From Firm-04 sp045596625 (lineage in GTDB: Bacteria; Bacillota; Clostridia; Oscillospirales; Ruminococcaceae): a DNA stretch of 64,000 bases. This document shows positions 9,178 through 17,552 of the stretch, piece after piece. The position numbers and the translations under genes are program-made. The stretch spans positions 16,555 to 80,554 of the forward strand of contig JAZOCU010000026.1 of assembly GCA_045596625.1 (NCBI GenBank). Direction: 5' to 3'. The notes beneath the pieces are model-generated. The model was not told the origin of the DNA. It saw only the letters and a list, made by a program, of their open reading frames with translations, and ran no database searches. Numbering within the stretch: the stretch's first letter is position 1; every line of letters starts with the position of its first letter.

Positions 9178-9462
9178 TTACTTTGCGTTGTTCAGCATCT
9201 TCATGAGCTGAGACTTCTTTCTGGCAGCACAGTTCTTGTGCAGCAGACCCTTTGCGCAAGCCTGGTCAACACGCTTGATTGCGTAACGAACAGCTGCGGT
9301 AGTATCAGCACCGCCAACATAGCAGGCATTGGCTGCCTTCTTGATTGCGGTTTTCAGAGCAGAACGGTTTGCGCGGTTGCGTGCAGCGCGAGCAGCGTTG
9401 AATCTATCTCTCTTTTCGGGGGTGGGGCGCTTCTTGGGCGCATTCACTTTTGCGTTTGCCAT
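9178..9462 (-). CDS. rpsT: 30S ribosomal protein S20
   Basis: A 94-residue, very basic alpha-helical protein beginning MANAKVNAPKK, with RNRANRSALKTAIKK and the C-terminal KNCAARKKSQLMKML, as expected for S20, which binds 16S rRNA in the small-subunit body. The ATG at 9462 has AAGGAG ten bases upstream. The order rpsT then divergent gpr is common in Clostridia. Confidence 0.98.
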   Translation of the reverse strand: MANAKVNAPKKRPTPEKRDRFNAARAARNRANRSALKTAIKKAANACYVGGADTTAAVRYAIKRVDQACAKGLLHKNCAARKKSQLMKMLNNAK

Positions 9463-9818
9463 TGTTTGGAACTCCTTTTCTCGAACTTTCAAAAATCATC
9501 AAAGCATGTACAACCAATGCCACAGCCGACGCTGACCGCAAACGGCTGTACAAAGTTTGAGGCACTGCGGCATCGAATCTGATGCGGCAGTATAATTTCG
9601 GAAAAGCGGCATACAGTATGAGCGAGTCGGTTATGGCGGGGCCGACCGCCAGCTACGGGTGGGGACCGTATACATGGCTATGCTGCAAAACCAAATAATA
9701 TTCTACCATTTTTCCAAAGAAAATGCAATAGGCAAAAGAGGAATATTTTCAATATTTCCACATGGATTTTCGGCGTTTTGCACAACCGATGAGGATTTCG
9801 CAAATAAGGAGGCGATAG
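9463..9818. other. intergenic region rpsT / gpr
   Basis: This 356-base divergent region holds the rpsT leader, including a 7-bp hairpin (9522-9528 against 9543-9549), and an imperfect repeat around 9563-9592. No gene of convincing codon structure is seen. I could not identify a certain promoter for either gene. Confidence 0.5.
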
Positions 9819-10682
9819 ATGATGCAGAATCGAACGGATCTTGCATTGGAACAGGCAGCAGCGCTTTCGCAGGAAAGCGGCATTCGGATGGAACAAAGAG
9901 GGAAGGCGTTTCGCATCACCGAGATCTGCATTGAAAGGGACGAGGATGGGAAGACGATCGGCAGAGGAAAGGGCCGTTATGTTACATTGGAATGTGAACA
10001 GCTCAGCCATTTTTCCGATAGCTATCGGCTGCAGGTCGAGGAGCTTGCAGAAGAACTGCGCCGATTTTTGCCGGAAGGGAATGTTCTTGTGGCAGGACTT
10101 GGCAATCAGGAAATCACGCCTGATGCACTGGGACCGCTGGTTGCCGGCAGGATTTTTGCAACACGGCACTTGCGGCATGAATTACAGGTTGAGGATCCTG
10201 AACTTGCTTTTCTGCATCAGCTGCGTCCGGTAAGTGTATTGGCAAACGGTGTATTGGGGCAAACCGGCATTGAAACTGCCGAGCTGATTGCAGCACTGAA
10301 GGAAGCGGTTTCGCCTCGGGCGGTCATAGCAGTCGATGCGTTGGCCTGTTCGGATCTGAAACGTCTGGGAACGACCATCCAGATCGCAGATGCCGGTATT
10401 TCTCCGGGCAGCGGTGTGCAGAACAAACGGAAAGAACTGAGCTGCAAAACATTGGGCGTTCCGGTCATTGCTGTCGGTGTGCCTACGGTTGTGGACATGC
10501 ATACGATCGTGCGCAGCTATGCATCGGATCCCGGTGTGCATATCGGGACATTCCCCAATATGATGGTGACGCCTCGTGATATTGACAAGCTGATCCGAAA
10601 TGCGGCAAAGCTCATTGCCGACAGCCTGAATCTTGCGCTCCATCCGCAAATGACCTTTGAGGATGTGGAATCGCTGGGCTGA
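9819..10682 (+). CDS. gpr: germination protease GPR
   Basis: Spore protease that degrades small acid-soluble DNA-coating proteins when spores germinate. The 287-residue protein shows RTDLALEQA at the start, where the propeptide is removed in the family, then VLVAGLGNQEITPDALGP, FATRHL, LGQTGIETAELI, AVDALA and TTIQIADAGISPGSGV, all conserved GPR blocks; GVPTVVDMHTI follows. It is shorter than the roughly 370 residues of Bacillus GPR because a C-terminal segment is missing, as in many Clostridia. AAGGAGG precedes two adjacent ATG codons at 9819 and 9822. It is direct evidence that the organism has sporulation genes. Confidence 0.96.
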   Translation: MMQNRTDLALEQAAALSQESGIRMEQRGKAFRITEICIERDEDGKTIGRGKGRYVTLECEQLSHFSDSYRLQVEELAEELRRFLPEGNVLVAGLGNQEITPDALGPLVAGRIFATRHLRHELQVEDPELAFLHQLRPVSVLANGVLGQTGIETAELIAALKEAVSPRAVIAVDALACSDLKRLGTTIQIADAGISPGSGVQNKRKELSCKTLGVPVIAVGVPTVVDMHTIVRSYASDPGVHIGTFPNMMVTPRDIDKLIRNAAKLIADSLNLALHPQMTFEDVESLG

Positions 10683-10712
10683 AATGCGCAATTTCACACT
10701 AATATTTACCTG

Positions 10713-10740
10713 TTGCATTTCCCCTTCTTTCACATATACT
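10713..10740 (+). promoter_or_regulatory. putative promoter of a short transcript
   Basis: TTGCAT at 10713-10718 and TATACT at 10735-10740 are 16 bases apart. No proper gene follows before the terminator at 10869-10897. Confidence 0.5.
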
Positions 10741-10746
10741 ACTAAC

Positions 10747-10897
10747 AAGCGGCATCAGAATGCTCCGGGACGGTCGGGAGTGACAATGCAGGAGCTGTCA
10801 AAGGCAGTTTTTGTTTTGTCCGCAGAACAGCTTCCGGTCGGGAGCTGTTCTGTGATCGCTTTGGAATAACGGCACATCTTCGGATGTGCCGTATGTT
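10747..10897 (+). ncRNA. candidate small structured RNA of about 150 nt
   Basis: The segment between a promoter-like pair and an intrinsic terminator holds three stem-loops: 10781-10800 (tgaca/tgtca), 10823-10852 (cagaacagct/agctgttctg), and the terminator. The decamer cggtcgggag occurs twice, at 10771-10780 and in the loop of the second hairpin at 10835-10844. An alternative is a 27-codon ORF from the ATG at 10785 with gggag upstream. It does not match any RNA family I recognise. Confidence 0.4.
10869..10897 (+). terminator. UUCG-capped intrinsic terminator
   Basis: Ten-bp perfect stem (acggcacatc/gatgtgccgt) closed by a TTCG tetraloop, then atgttttt. Confidence 0.85.
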
Positions 10898-10987
10898 TTT
10901 ACGATACAAAATAGAATTTCCGCTTTCTTTTTAGTTAACATCACAAGAAATTTTCAATTTTCTCGATGCAATTTAGCGTTTTGTCCA

Positions 10988-11016
10988 TTGACAATGGAGG
11001 GCAATTTTGGTATAAT
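10988..11016 (+). promoter_or_regulatory. consensus sigma-A promoter of the solute-binding protein gene
   Basis: TTGACA and TATAAT match the consensus exactly with a 17-base spacer. The ATG follows after about 83 bases. Confidence 0.85.
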
Positions 11017-11099
11017 GAAGCTGTGTATTTGTCATCTTGCGCGTTTGGCGCAGTTGCAACGCATTTGATTTGGAGGATTATTTTAGGAGGAAATTACGA

Positions 11100-12491
11100 A
11101 TGAAAAAAACAAGAATGGCAATTGCTGCTTTGCTGCTGACCAGCATGACTTTTACAATGTTTGGCTGCGGCAAAGAAGAATCCAGCTATAAGTCTCTTGA
11201 TTCCGCTACCGCTGCTGAGGTTGCTGAGATCGCTGCCGAAGACGCACGTCTGACCGGTGAGCTTGAAAACAAAACAGTCAAATGGATGGCAAACTGGGAT
11301 ATCAATCCCGATGGCTCCGGTAAGAATGTGCCTATCGAACTGGCAATTTTCCAGTCCCGTTACGGCGGCGTGATCGAATATCATCCTGTTGAATGGAATA
11401 CCCGTTATGACTCTCTTGCCAATGCCATCAATGGTGGCGAGGGCATCGACTTCTATCCTGCAAGCGACTTGGATGCATTCCCCAAGGGCGCTATCAAGGA
11501 TATGTTCGTTCCGATCGATGACTATATTGATTTCGAAAGTGATCTCTGGACTGATATGAAGGAGACGATGGATCAGTTTGTCTGGAACGGCAAGCATTAT
11601 GTAATCGTCAACTCTGTCACCGGTGACAACTGCCTGGTGATCTATAACCGTACGACCATCGAGGAGAACGGTCTGGATGATCCTGCCGAGCTGCTGGAAA
11701 AGGGCGAGTGGAACTGGGATACATTCAAGAAGATGCTGCAGCAGTTTGTTGATCCCGAGAACGGTCAGTACGGTATTGACGGCTGGTGGTTCGAGGCCGG
11801 TCTGTCCGCTACCTGCGGCGTACCTTACATCAGTATGGATGAATCCGGTAAGCTGGTCAATAATCTGAAGGATCCCGCAATTGCTCGTGTACAGGATTGG
11901 ATGTATGAACTGGGCACCACCAACTGCGTTGCAATCGGTGTCGGCGATTACGGCTGGACCGAAATGCCGCAGTATATCGGCGAGGGCAAGACCTTGTTCC
12001 TCCCTGCCGGCGGCTGGAAGCTTTACAGTGAGAAGGCACAGTGGTCTGAGGTGTTTGGTGAGGATGTCATGTTCGTACCGATGCCGAAGGATCCCAATTC
12101 CGATGAGTATTATGTTCCCTGCGGTCTGGACGGCTTCGTCATGGTGAAGGGCGGCCAGAATCCCGAGGGTGTTGCTAAGTTTGCTGACTGCAAGCGTGTG
12201 ACCATTACCAACGAGCGTGCACAGACTCTGGCTTCCGAGCAGCTCTACACCGATTACGGCTGGACCGAGGAAATGGTGGAGATGCTGGAGAAGTGCCATG
12301 AGATTGCAAGAGCAAATCCTCGTTATGACTTCTACAATGCTGTTTCGGCTGACATAACCACCCTGCTGGATAACAATGAGAACGGTGTCCGTTCCGCTTC
12401 CAAGGGTATTGCAAAGTGGTCGGAATCCCTTTCTGCTATCTACTCTGCTGTGGATGCTTTCCTCAACGAGTACAACGATCTGGCCGGCTGA
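11100..12491 (+). CDS. extracellular solute-binding lipoprotein (carbohydrate ABC type)
   Basis: A 463-residue family-1 solute-binding protein. MKKTRMAIAALLLTSM leads to a lipobox ending MFGCG, placing Cys at about residue 22. The mature domain begins with a helix, then NKTVKWMANWDINPDG, and includes the family pattern of aromatic residues (NGKHYVIVNSVTGDNCLVIYNR, GEWNWDTFKKML, WWFEAGLSATCG). AGGAGG lies ten bases before the ATG at 11100. No permease or ATPase gene is adjacent, so it is an orphan receptor that must use transporter parts encoded elsewhere. It sits alone between a perfect promoter and a strong terminator, suggesting high expression. The ligand is unknown. Confidence 0.88.
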   Translation: MKKTRMAIAALLLTSMTFTMFGCGKEESSYKSLDSATAAEVAEIAAEDARLTGELENKTVKWMANWDINPDGSGKNVPIELAIFQSRYGGVIEYHPVEWNTRYDSLANAINGGEGIDFYPASDLDAFPKGAIKDMFVPIDDYIDFESDLWTDMKETMDQFVWNGKHYVIVNSVTGDNCLVIYNRTTIEENGLDDPAELLEKGEWNWDTFKKMLQQFVDPENGQYGIDGWWFEAGLSATCGVPYISMDESGKLVNNLKDPAIARVQDWMYELGTTNCVAIGVGDYGWTEMPQYIGEGKTLFLPAGGWKLYSEKAQWSEVFGEDVMFVPMPKDPNSDEYYVPCGLDGFVMVKGGQNPEGVAKFADCKRVTITNERAQTLASEQLYTDYGWTEEMVEMLEKCHEIARANPRYDFYNAVSADITTLLDNNENGVRSASKGIAKWSESLSAIYSAVDAFLNEYNDLAG

Positions 12492-12508
12492 TCTCTGCTT
12501 TTGTCTGC

Positions 12509-12544
12509 AAAAGGCGTTCTCTTGCAAAAGAGGACGCCTTTTTT
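12509..12544 (+). terminator. terminator of the orphan solute-binding gene
   Basis: Stem aaaaggcgttctctt with aagaggacgcctttt over a gcaa loop, followed by a T-run. Confidence 0.85.
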
Positions 12545-12655
12545 ACATCGGATTTCCTCTATCTTGTTTATGATTTTCCCTACGCTTTCTCTTTTTGTAT
12601 GCAATGTGCACAAAAGAGAGGGCGATAATTCTACGTATGCGCCTGCCGGAACCCC

Positions 12656-12684
12656 TTGAATTTCCTAGGAATATATGCTATAAT
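12656..12684 (+). promoter_or_regulatory. promoter of the leucine-rich-repeat gene
   Basis: TTGAAT and TATAAT with a 17-base spacer, about 60 bases before the ATG. Confidence 0.7.
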
Positions 12685-12744
12685 TGTTAAGATGGCAGAG
12701 TAATTTGTAAAACAAAATCGAAGAACTTTCAGGAGGCGCAAACA

Positions 12745-15700
12745 ATGGGGTTTAAAATTAAAAACGGCGTTTTGCTGAAGTATGAGGAAGCCGGCACATT
12801 AGGTCGGCTTGGTATTCGTAAAAAAGATGAAACGCTTTCAATACCCAAAAATGTAACCGAAATTGCAGATGAAGCTTTTACCATGACCGATGTCAACGGT
12901 GTTGCCTTATCCTCCTCGGTGCTTACGATCGGAGAAAAAGCCTTTGCGCTTTGTGCTGAGTTGGAGACGGTAGAACTGGTGCCCGGTTTGCGGCAGATCG
13001 GCCCGAATGCGTTTGATGGCTGCCATGTGCTTTCCTCTGTTGTCATTCCCGATACCTGCGACAGTGTCGGCATGTGGGCGTTTTGTAATTGCACCGGTTT
13101 GAAACAACTGAAGTTTTCCTCTCAACTGGAAACCATTGCACGAGGCACTTGCTCCGGCTGCTCTCATTTACAGGAGATCGAGGTTCCGGAAAGTGTTCGG
13201 CATATTGATACAAGGGCGTTCTATGCCTGTACGGGGCTGACTTCGGTGAAGCTTTCTCCGGGCTTGCGTACCATCGGCAGGGAGGCCTTTGCGTGCTGCA
13301 CTTCTCTGACACAGATTTATATTCCCGAAACTGTGACTGAAATCTGTGAAGATGCATTTGCGGATTGTTCCGAATTGAAATGCGTGATCATTCCGCCCTC
13401 GGTGACAAAGCTTCATCCTTTTGCATTTGGTACCGAAAACCATCTTCAGATCATCACCACATGTACCGGCAGCGTGGCACATCAGTTTGCCATTGAGCAT
13501 GGGATCATGTGCTATACCGAAAAAGAGGCAACGCTGCTGCGAGGCTGCAACCCCTCGTTTTTCATCGAATATGGTGTGCTTCGCAAATATACGCAGGAGT
13601 ATAATGTTCGTGATATTATGGTGCCGCAGGGCGTGATCCGCATCGGCAACCGTGCCTTTGAACAAAATAAGCAGCTGGTCTCCGTTGTGATCCCGGAGGG
13701 CGTTGTGGAAATCGGCAGTTATGCATTTAACGGCTGCCGCAGTCTTCAGCGCATTTATCTTCCCAGCACATTGCGCCGTATCGGCCGCTTTGCGTTCCGT
13801 GAATGTCCTCTGCTGGAGGTGATTCTGCCCCAAGGCATCGAGATCGTTGGCAAAAACGCATTTCAGGGCTGTACTGCGATGCGGCGGTTCTATATGCCCG
13901 ACACCTTGAAGGTTATGGAGAATGAAGCACTTCGGGATTGTATGTCTCTGACAGAGCTGCGATTTTCTTCACGGCTGGAATCGATCAGTGATGGTGTTTG
14001 CTGTGGCTGTTCTTCTATGCGTACCATCGTCATTCCCGATGGCCCTAAGTATATTCATCAGAACGCATTCCGCAATTGCAGCAGTCTCTGCGAAGCCTAT
14101 ATTCCGGACAGCGTGCTGGAAATTTCCGGCAATGCATTTGCAGATACGCCTTTGTTCCGCATGACTGCCGGCCATTATATTGTCGGACGTTTTCTGATCC
14201 GTGCGGATGGATATAGCCCGATCCCGATCGGTGTACGACGGATCGGCCCCCGTGCCTTTGAACGCGGTGGTTTGCGCAATGCGGTGATCCCGGAGGGTGT
14301 CATCAGCATTGGAGACAATGCCTTTGCAAACTGCGGTGTACTCACGGATGTCTCGATTCCTTCTACGGTTACCGAAATCGGCGTGGATGCGTTTGCGTAT
14401 ACGCCTTGGCTCAGCCGCAGAAATGAGCCGTTTACGATTGTTGGTGCCAATATTCTGCTGCATGCCAACACTACGCAGCCTGAGGTGGATGTGCCGATTG
14501 GTGTACGCTGCATCGGTTCTGCTGCATTTGCACAGCTTCCGCTGCGGGCCGTTCGTCTGCCCGATGGACTCACACGCATTCAACATGGTGCGTTCTCTTA
14601 TTGCGAGCAATTGGAATACGCTGAGCTGCCCGGCACGATCCGCAAAGTTGAAGGCTATGTTTTTCATGGCTGTTCCGTATTACAAACGGTAAAGCTCCAT
14701 GATGGCATTACCGAAATCGGCCATGCAATGTTCAGCAGCTGCAGTTCCTTGAAAACAGTGCATCTTCCCTCTACGCTGACGGAGATCAGCAACGAAGCAT
14801 TTTATCATTCCGGTATCGAGAAAATCATCATTCCCGAAGGTGTTACCCGAATCGGTCATTCTGCTTTCAGCCATTGTGCGAATCTGACAGATATTGCGAT
14901 TCCTGCATCTGTGACGGAAATCGGAGAAAATGCCTTTACTGATTGCCCTCGCTTCCGACTCCATGCTGAAGAGGGCACCTTTGCTGAGCGTTATGCAAAA
15001 CAGCATAATATGCAGATGCAGTATGTAAAGCTTACATCGAATCCGGAATCGACCTTTGAAGAACCCAAACAACAGCGACAGGCTCCGCCTGTACCGCAGC
15101 GTGTTGTGGAAAAAGCACCTGTTCCAAATTCGGATCCCGATTTCTTATTCCGTGCATCATCTTCGCCGGCAGCACCGGCTGTATCGCAGCCCACTGCTGA
15201 AAAGCCGGCAGCAAGACCGATGGCGGCACCTTGGGATGTGGAACCGCCTTCTGCGGCTGCAATCCCCGCAACGGAGCCTAAGCCGAAAGCAGCGCCGGCG
15301 GCATCTGCCGCACCCAAAACAGTGGAGACAGAACCTTCCGCTGCGATTGCAGAAAAGCCTGTTCGGGAAACGAAGAAAGCGGCTTCTCGTGTCAAGACAG
15401 CGCCGACAGAATCCACATCTTCCGCTGTTTCCGCATCGGCTCCTGTTGATGTAGATAATACTACTTCGATGCAAGTGGAGGAATCGGCAGCACCTGCTCC
15501 GAAGACGGTCAAAGCACAGTCCAAACGCCCTGTTGCCGAGACGGAGTCGCCTGCACCTGCTGATGTGGAGGAGAACACCACATCGATCCAAGAGGAAGAA
15601 TCTGCGGAAGCACCTGCAGTCGGTCGCAAGTATCGCACTTTTGATGAGGACGAGGAGCTGAATTACGCCGAGCGCATCAAACGTGAGTTGGAAGAGGCTC

Positions 15701-16188
15701 GCAAGAAGTCTGTTCCGGTGAATCCCGATGCAAAATTACCGCAGCTTCCTGTGGAAGATGAACCGACAGAGGCGCCCGCTGCCAAGGCCAAGGAAAAGCC
15801 GAAAAAGCAGAAGAAAGCCAAAACGAAGCCCGAGAAGAAGGAACTTTCTCCTGAGGAAGCAAAGGCACGTCGCCGCGCCAGTCTGCTGGATGATCTTCCT
15901 GATCTTCCTGAAGATCGGGAGCGCAAACAGCGTATGCGTGAAACACCTGAGGAGCGCAAAGCAAGACTACGTGCCAGCTTGTTGGATGATCTTCCCGATC
16001 TGCCGGATCAACCACCTGCACCCAGAACTGAAAAGTCGGTTCCGGAGACAGCAGCAGAGCCGCCTGCAGAAGAGCCTTTTGCTGCTGTAGCCTCCACCCC
16101 TGCAGAGCAGCCCGGTACGCCTGAGGATGATCCCTTTGCAGGCATCCAATGGAATGAAGAGCAAAGCACCTTTACGCTTCGACTCTGA
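12745..16188 (+). CDS. BspA-type leucine-rich-repeat protein with Ala/Pro/Glu-rich tail
   Basis: A 1147-residue protein. Residues of about 30-755 are LRR_5 (BspA/TpLRR) repeats of roughly 23 residues, with the recurring pattern IGxxAFxxCxxL and IPxxVTEI; about 25-30 repeats are visible. Unlike secreted BspA proteins it has no signal peptide (MGFKIKNGVLLKYEE) and no anchor, so it should stay in the cytoplasm unless exported by another route. Residues of about 770-1147 are low-complexity, rich in Ala, Pro, Glu and Lys, and contain two tandem duplications: a DVDNTTSMQVEESA-like segment repeated as DVEENTTSIQEEESA, and RASLLDDLPDLP repeated 31 residues apart. AGGAGG precedes the ATG. BspA-type repeats bind proteins; the partner here is unknown. 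Confidence 0.85.
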   Translation: MGFKIKNGVLLKYEEAGTLGRLGIRKKDETLSIPKNVTEIADEAFTMTDVNGVALSSSVLTIGEKAFALCAELETVELVPGLRQIGPNAFDGCHVLSSVVIPDTCDSVGMWAFCNCTGLKQLKFSSQLETIARGTCSGCSHLQEIEVPESVRHIDTRAFYACTGLTSVKLSPGLRTIGREAFACCTSLTQIYIPETVTEICEDAFADCSELKCVIIPPSVTKLHPFAFGTENHLQIITTCTGSVAHQFAIEHGIMCYTEKEATLLRGCNPSFFIEYGVLRKYTQEYNVRDIMVPQGVIRIGNRAFEQNKQLVSVVIPEGVVEIGSYAFNGCRSLQRIYLPSTLRRIGRFAFRECPLLEVILPQGIEIVGKNAFQGCTAMRRFYMPDTLKVMENEALRDCMSLTELRFSSRLESISDGVCCGCSSMRTIVIPDGPKYIHQNAFRNCSSLCEAYIPDSVLEISGNAFADTPLFRMTAGHYIVGRFLIRADGYSPIPIGVRRIGPRAFERGGLRNAVIPEGVISIGDNAFANCGVLTDVSIPSTVTEIGVDAFAYTPWLSRRNEPFTIVGANILLHANTTQPEVDVPIGVRCIGSAAFAQLPLRAVRLPDGLTRIQHGAFSYCEQLEYAELPGTIRKVEGYVFHGCSVLQTVKLHDGITEIGHAMFSSCSSLKTVHLPSTLTEISNEAFYHSGIEKIIIPEGVTRIGHSAFSHCANLTDIAIPASVTEIGENAFTDCPRFRLHAEEGTFAERYAKQHNMQMQYVKLTSNPESTFEEPKQQRQAPPVPQRVVEKAPVPNSDPDFLFRASSSPAAPAVSQPTAEKPAARPMAAPWDVEPPSAAAIPATEPKPKAAPAASAAPKTVETEPSAAIAEKPVRETKKAASRVKTAPTESTSSAVSASAPVDVDNTTSMQVEESAAPAPKTVKAQSKRPVAETESPAPADVEENTTSIQEEESAEAPAVGRKYRTFDEDEELNYAERIKRELEEARKKSVPVNPDAKLPQLPVEDEPTEAPAAKAKEKPKKQKKAKTKPEKKELSPEEAKARRRASLLDDLPDLPEDRERKQRMRETPEERKARLRASLLDDLPDLPDQPPAPRTEKSVPETAAEPPAEEPFAAVASTPAEQPGTPEDDPFAGIQWNEEQSTFTLRL

Positions 16189-16200
16189 ACACTGTATGAA

Positions 16201-16245
16201 AAACAACAGCCTGAGAAGAACCACATTCTTCTCAGGCTGTTGTTT
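16201..16245. terminator. bidirectional terminator, perfect 20-bp stem
   Basis: 16201-16220 pairs perfectly with 16226-16245 across a five-base loop, between the convergent LRR and fucO genes. A-rich and T-rich flanks suit both strands. Confidence 0.85.
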
Positions 16246-16249
16246 GTGC

Positions 16250-17398
16250 TTATAAGAGAGCTCGATACAGTGCTTCGATTTCTTCCACAGAAGTATCTCT
16301 TGGGTTGCCGGGACGGCAGGCATCAGCATAAGCAGATTCTGCAAGGAACCGCAAATCTTCCTCTTTGACAATCTCCTTCAGATCGGCGGGAATACCAACA
16401 TCCAGCGAAAGCTGCTTGACAGCATCCACAGCAGCCTTGCGGTATTCCGCAACACTCATGGATTCTGTGCCCTGTACGCCCATTGCGGCAGCAATATAGC
16501 GATATTTATCACCGGTAGCTTCGGCGTTATATTCCATAACAGTCGGAAGGATGATTGCGTTGGCAACACCGTGGGGAGTATCATATACGGCACCAAGAGG
16601 ATGTGCCATAGAGTGCACGATACCCAAACCGACGTTTGAAAATCCCATGCCTGCAATATACTGACCAAGTGCCATACCCTCTCGACCTTCAGGCGTATTG
16701 GATACTGCTCCACGCAGTGATGCTGCAATGATTTCAATTGCCTTCAAATGGAACATATCCGTCATAGACCAAGCTGCCTTTGTGATGAAACCTTCGATGG
16801 CGTGTGTGAGTGCGTCCATACCGGTAGCGGCTGTCAGACTGGCGGGCATAGTGCTCATCATATCGGGATCGACAAAAGCAACAATGGGGATATCATGGGT
16901 ATCTACGCAAACCATTTTGCGATCCTTTTCCTCATCGGTGATAACATAATTGATCGTGACCTCGGCAGCAGTGCCGGCTGTGGTGGGGATTGCAAGGATC
17001 GGGACGCAGGGATTCTTGGTAGGAGCAACGCCTTCCAGACTGCGTACATCCTCGAATTCGGGATTGGTGATGATAATACCGATGGCTTTTGCGGTATCCA
17101 TAGAGGAACCGCCGCCTACTGCAATGATATAATCAGCGCCGGAGGCACGGAATGCCGCAACGCCATTTTGGACATTCCGGATGGTAGGATTGGGCTTAAT
17201 CTCGGAATACACTTCATAATCAAGCTGATTTTGCTCCAACAGATCCGTAACCTTAGCGGTTACACCAAATCGGATCAGGTCGGAGTCCGAGCAGACCAAT
17301 GCTTTTTGAAAGCCTCTGCTTTTGATTTCTGTGATCAGTTCTGCCACAGCGCCTGCTCCATGATAGGAGATCCCATTGAGTACGATTCTTTGTGCCAT
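16250..17398 (-). CDS. fucO: iron-containing alcohol dehydrogenase, lactaldehyde/propanediol oxidoreductase type
   Basis: Group III (iron-activated) dehydrogenase, 382 residues. The sequence follows FucO closely along its length: MAQRIVLNGISYHG at the start, GGGSSMDTAKAIG for NAD binding, RSLEGV, PILAIPTTAGTAAEVT, and metal ligands in DALTHAIEG and in HSMAHPLGAVYDTPHG. FucO reduces L-lactaldehyde to 1,2-propanediol in fucose or rhamnose fermentation. Length equals the E. coli enzyme. AAGGAAGTG lies upstream of the ATG at 17398. No other fucose genes are adjacent, so the substrate is inferred from similarity; a more general alcohol dehydrogenase is possible. It has its own promoter. Confidence 0.85.
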   Translation of the reverse strand: MAQRIVLNGISYHGAGAVAELITEIKSRGFQKALVCSDSDLIRFGVTAKVTDLLEQNQLDYEVYSEIKPNPTIRNVQNGVAAFRASGADYIIAVGGGSSMDTAKAIGIIITNPEFEDVRSLEGVAPTKNPCVPILAIPTTAGTAAEVTINYVITDEEKDRKMVCVDTHDIPIVAFVDPDMMSTMPASLTAATGMDALTHAIEGFITKAAWSMTDMFHLKAIEIIAASLRGAVSNTPEGREGMALGQYIAGMGFSNVGLGIVHSMAHPLGAVYDTPHGVANAIILPTVMEYNAEATGDKYRYIAAAMGVQGTESMSVAEYRKAAVDAVKQLSLDVGIPADLKEIVKEEDLRFLAESAYADACRPGNPRDTSVEEIEALYRALL

Positions 17399-17434
17399 AA
17401 TACTGCGACACTTCCTTTCTATCATAATAGTTTA

Positions 17435-17463
17435 ATTTTAACACATCGCACAGAAGTTGTCAA
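17435..17463 (-). promoter_or_regulatory. promoter of fucO
   Basis: On the minus strand TTGACA (17458-17463) and TAAAAT (17435-17440) are 17 bases apart. Confidence 0.7.
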
Positions 17464-17494
17464 CGGTTTTTTGTGAAGTATGATGCCGATAACG

Positions 17495-17535
17495 CAAAAA
17501 AGTCTCTGTACCCGGAAAGGTACAGAGACTTTTTG
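17495..17535 (-). terminator. terminator of the GH74 gene
   Basis: Stem gtctctgtacc with ggtacagagac flanked by A-run and T-run, immediately after the GH74 stop codon. Confidence 0.85.
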
Positions 17536-17552
17536 TTTGCTTGCAGAAGCTG

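Noticed and set aside
9650..9818. Forespore (sigma-F/G) promoter for gpr
   Set aside because: GTATA near 9667 has no matching -10 element at a suitable distance.
11094..12527. Long minus-strand open frame opposite the solute-binding protein gene
   Set aside because: Antisense shadow of a gene with signal peptide, promoter and terminator in the forward direction.
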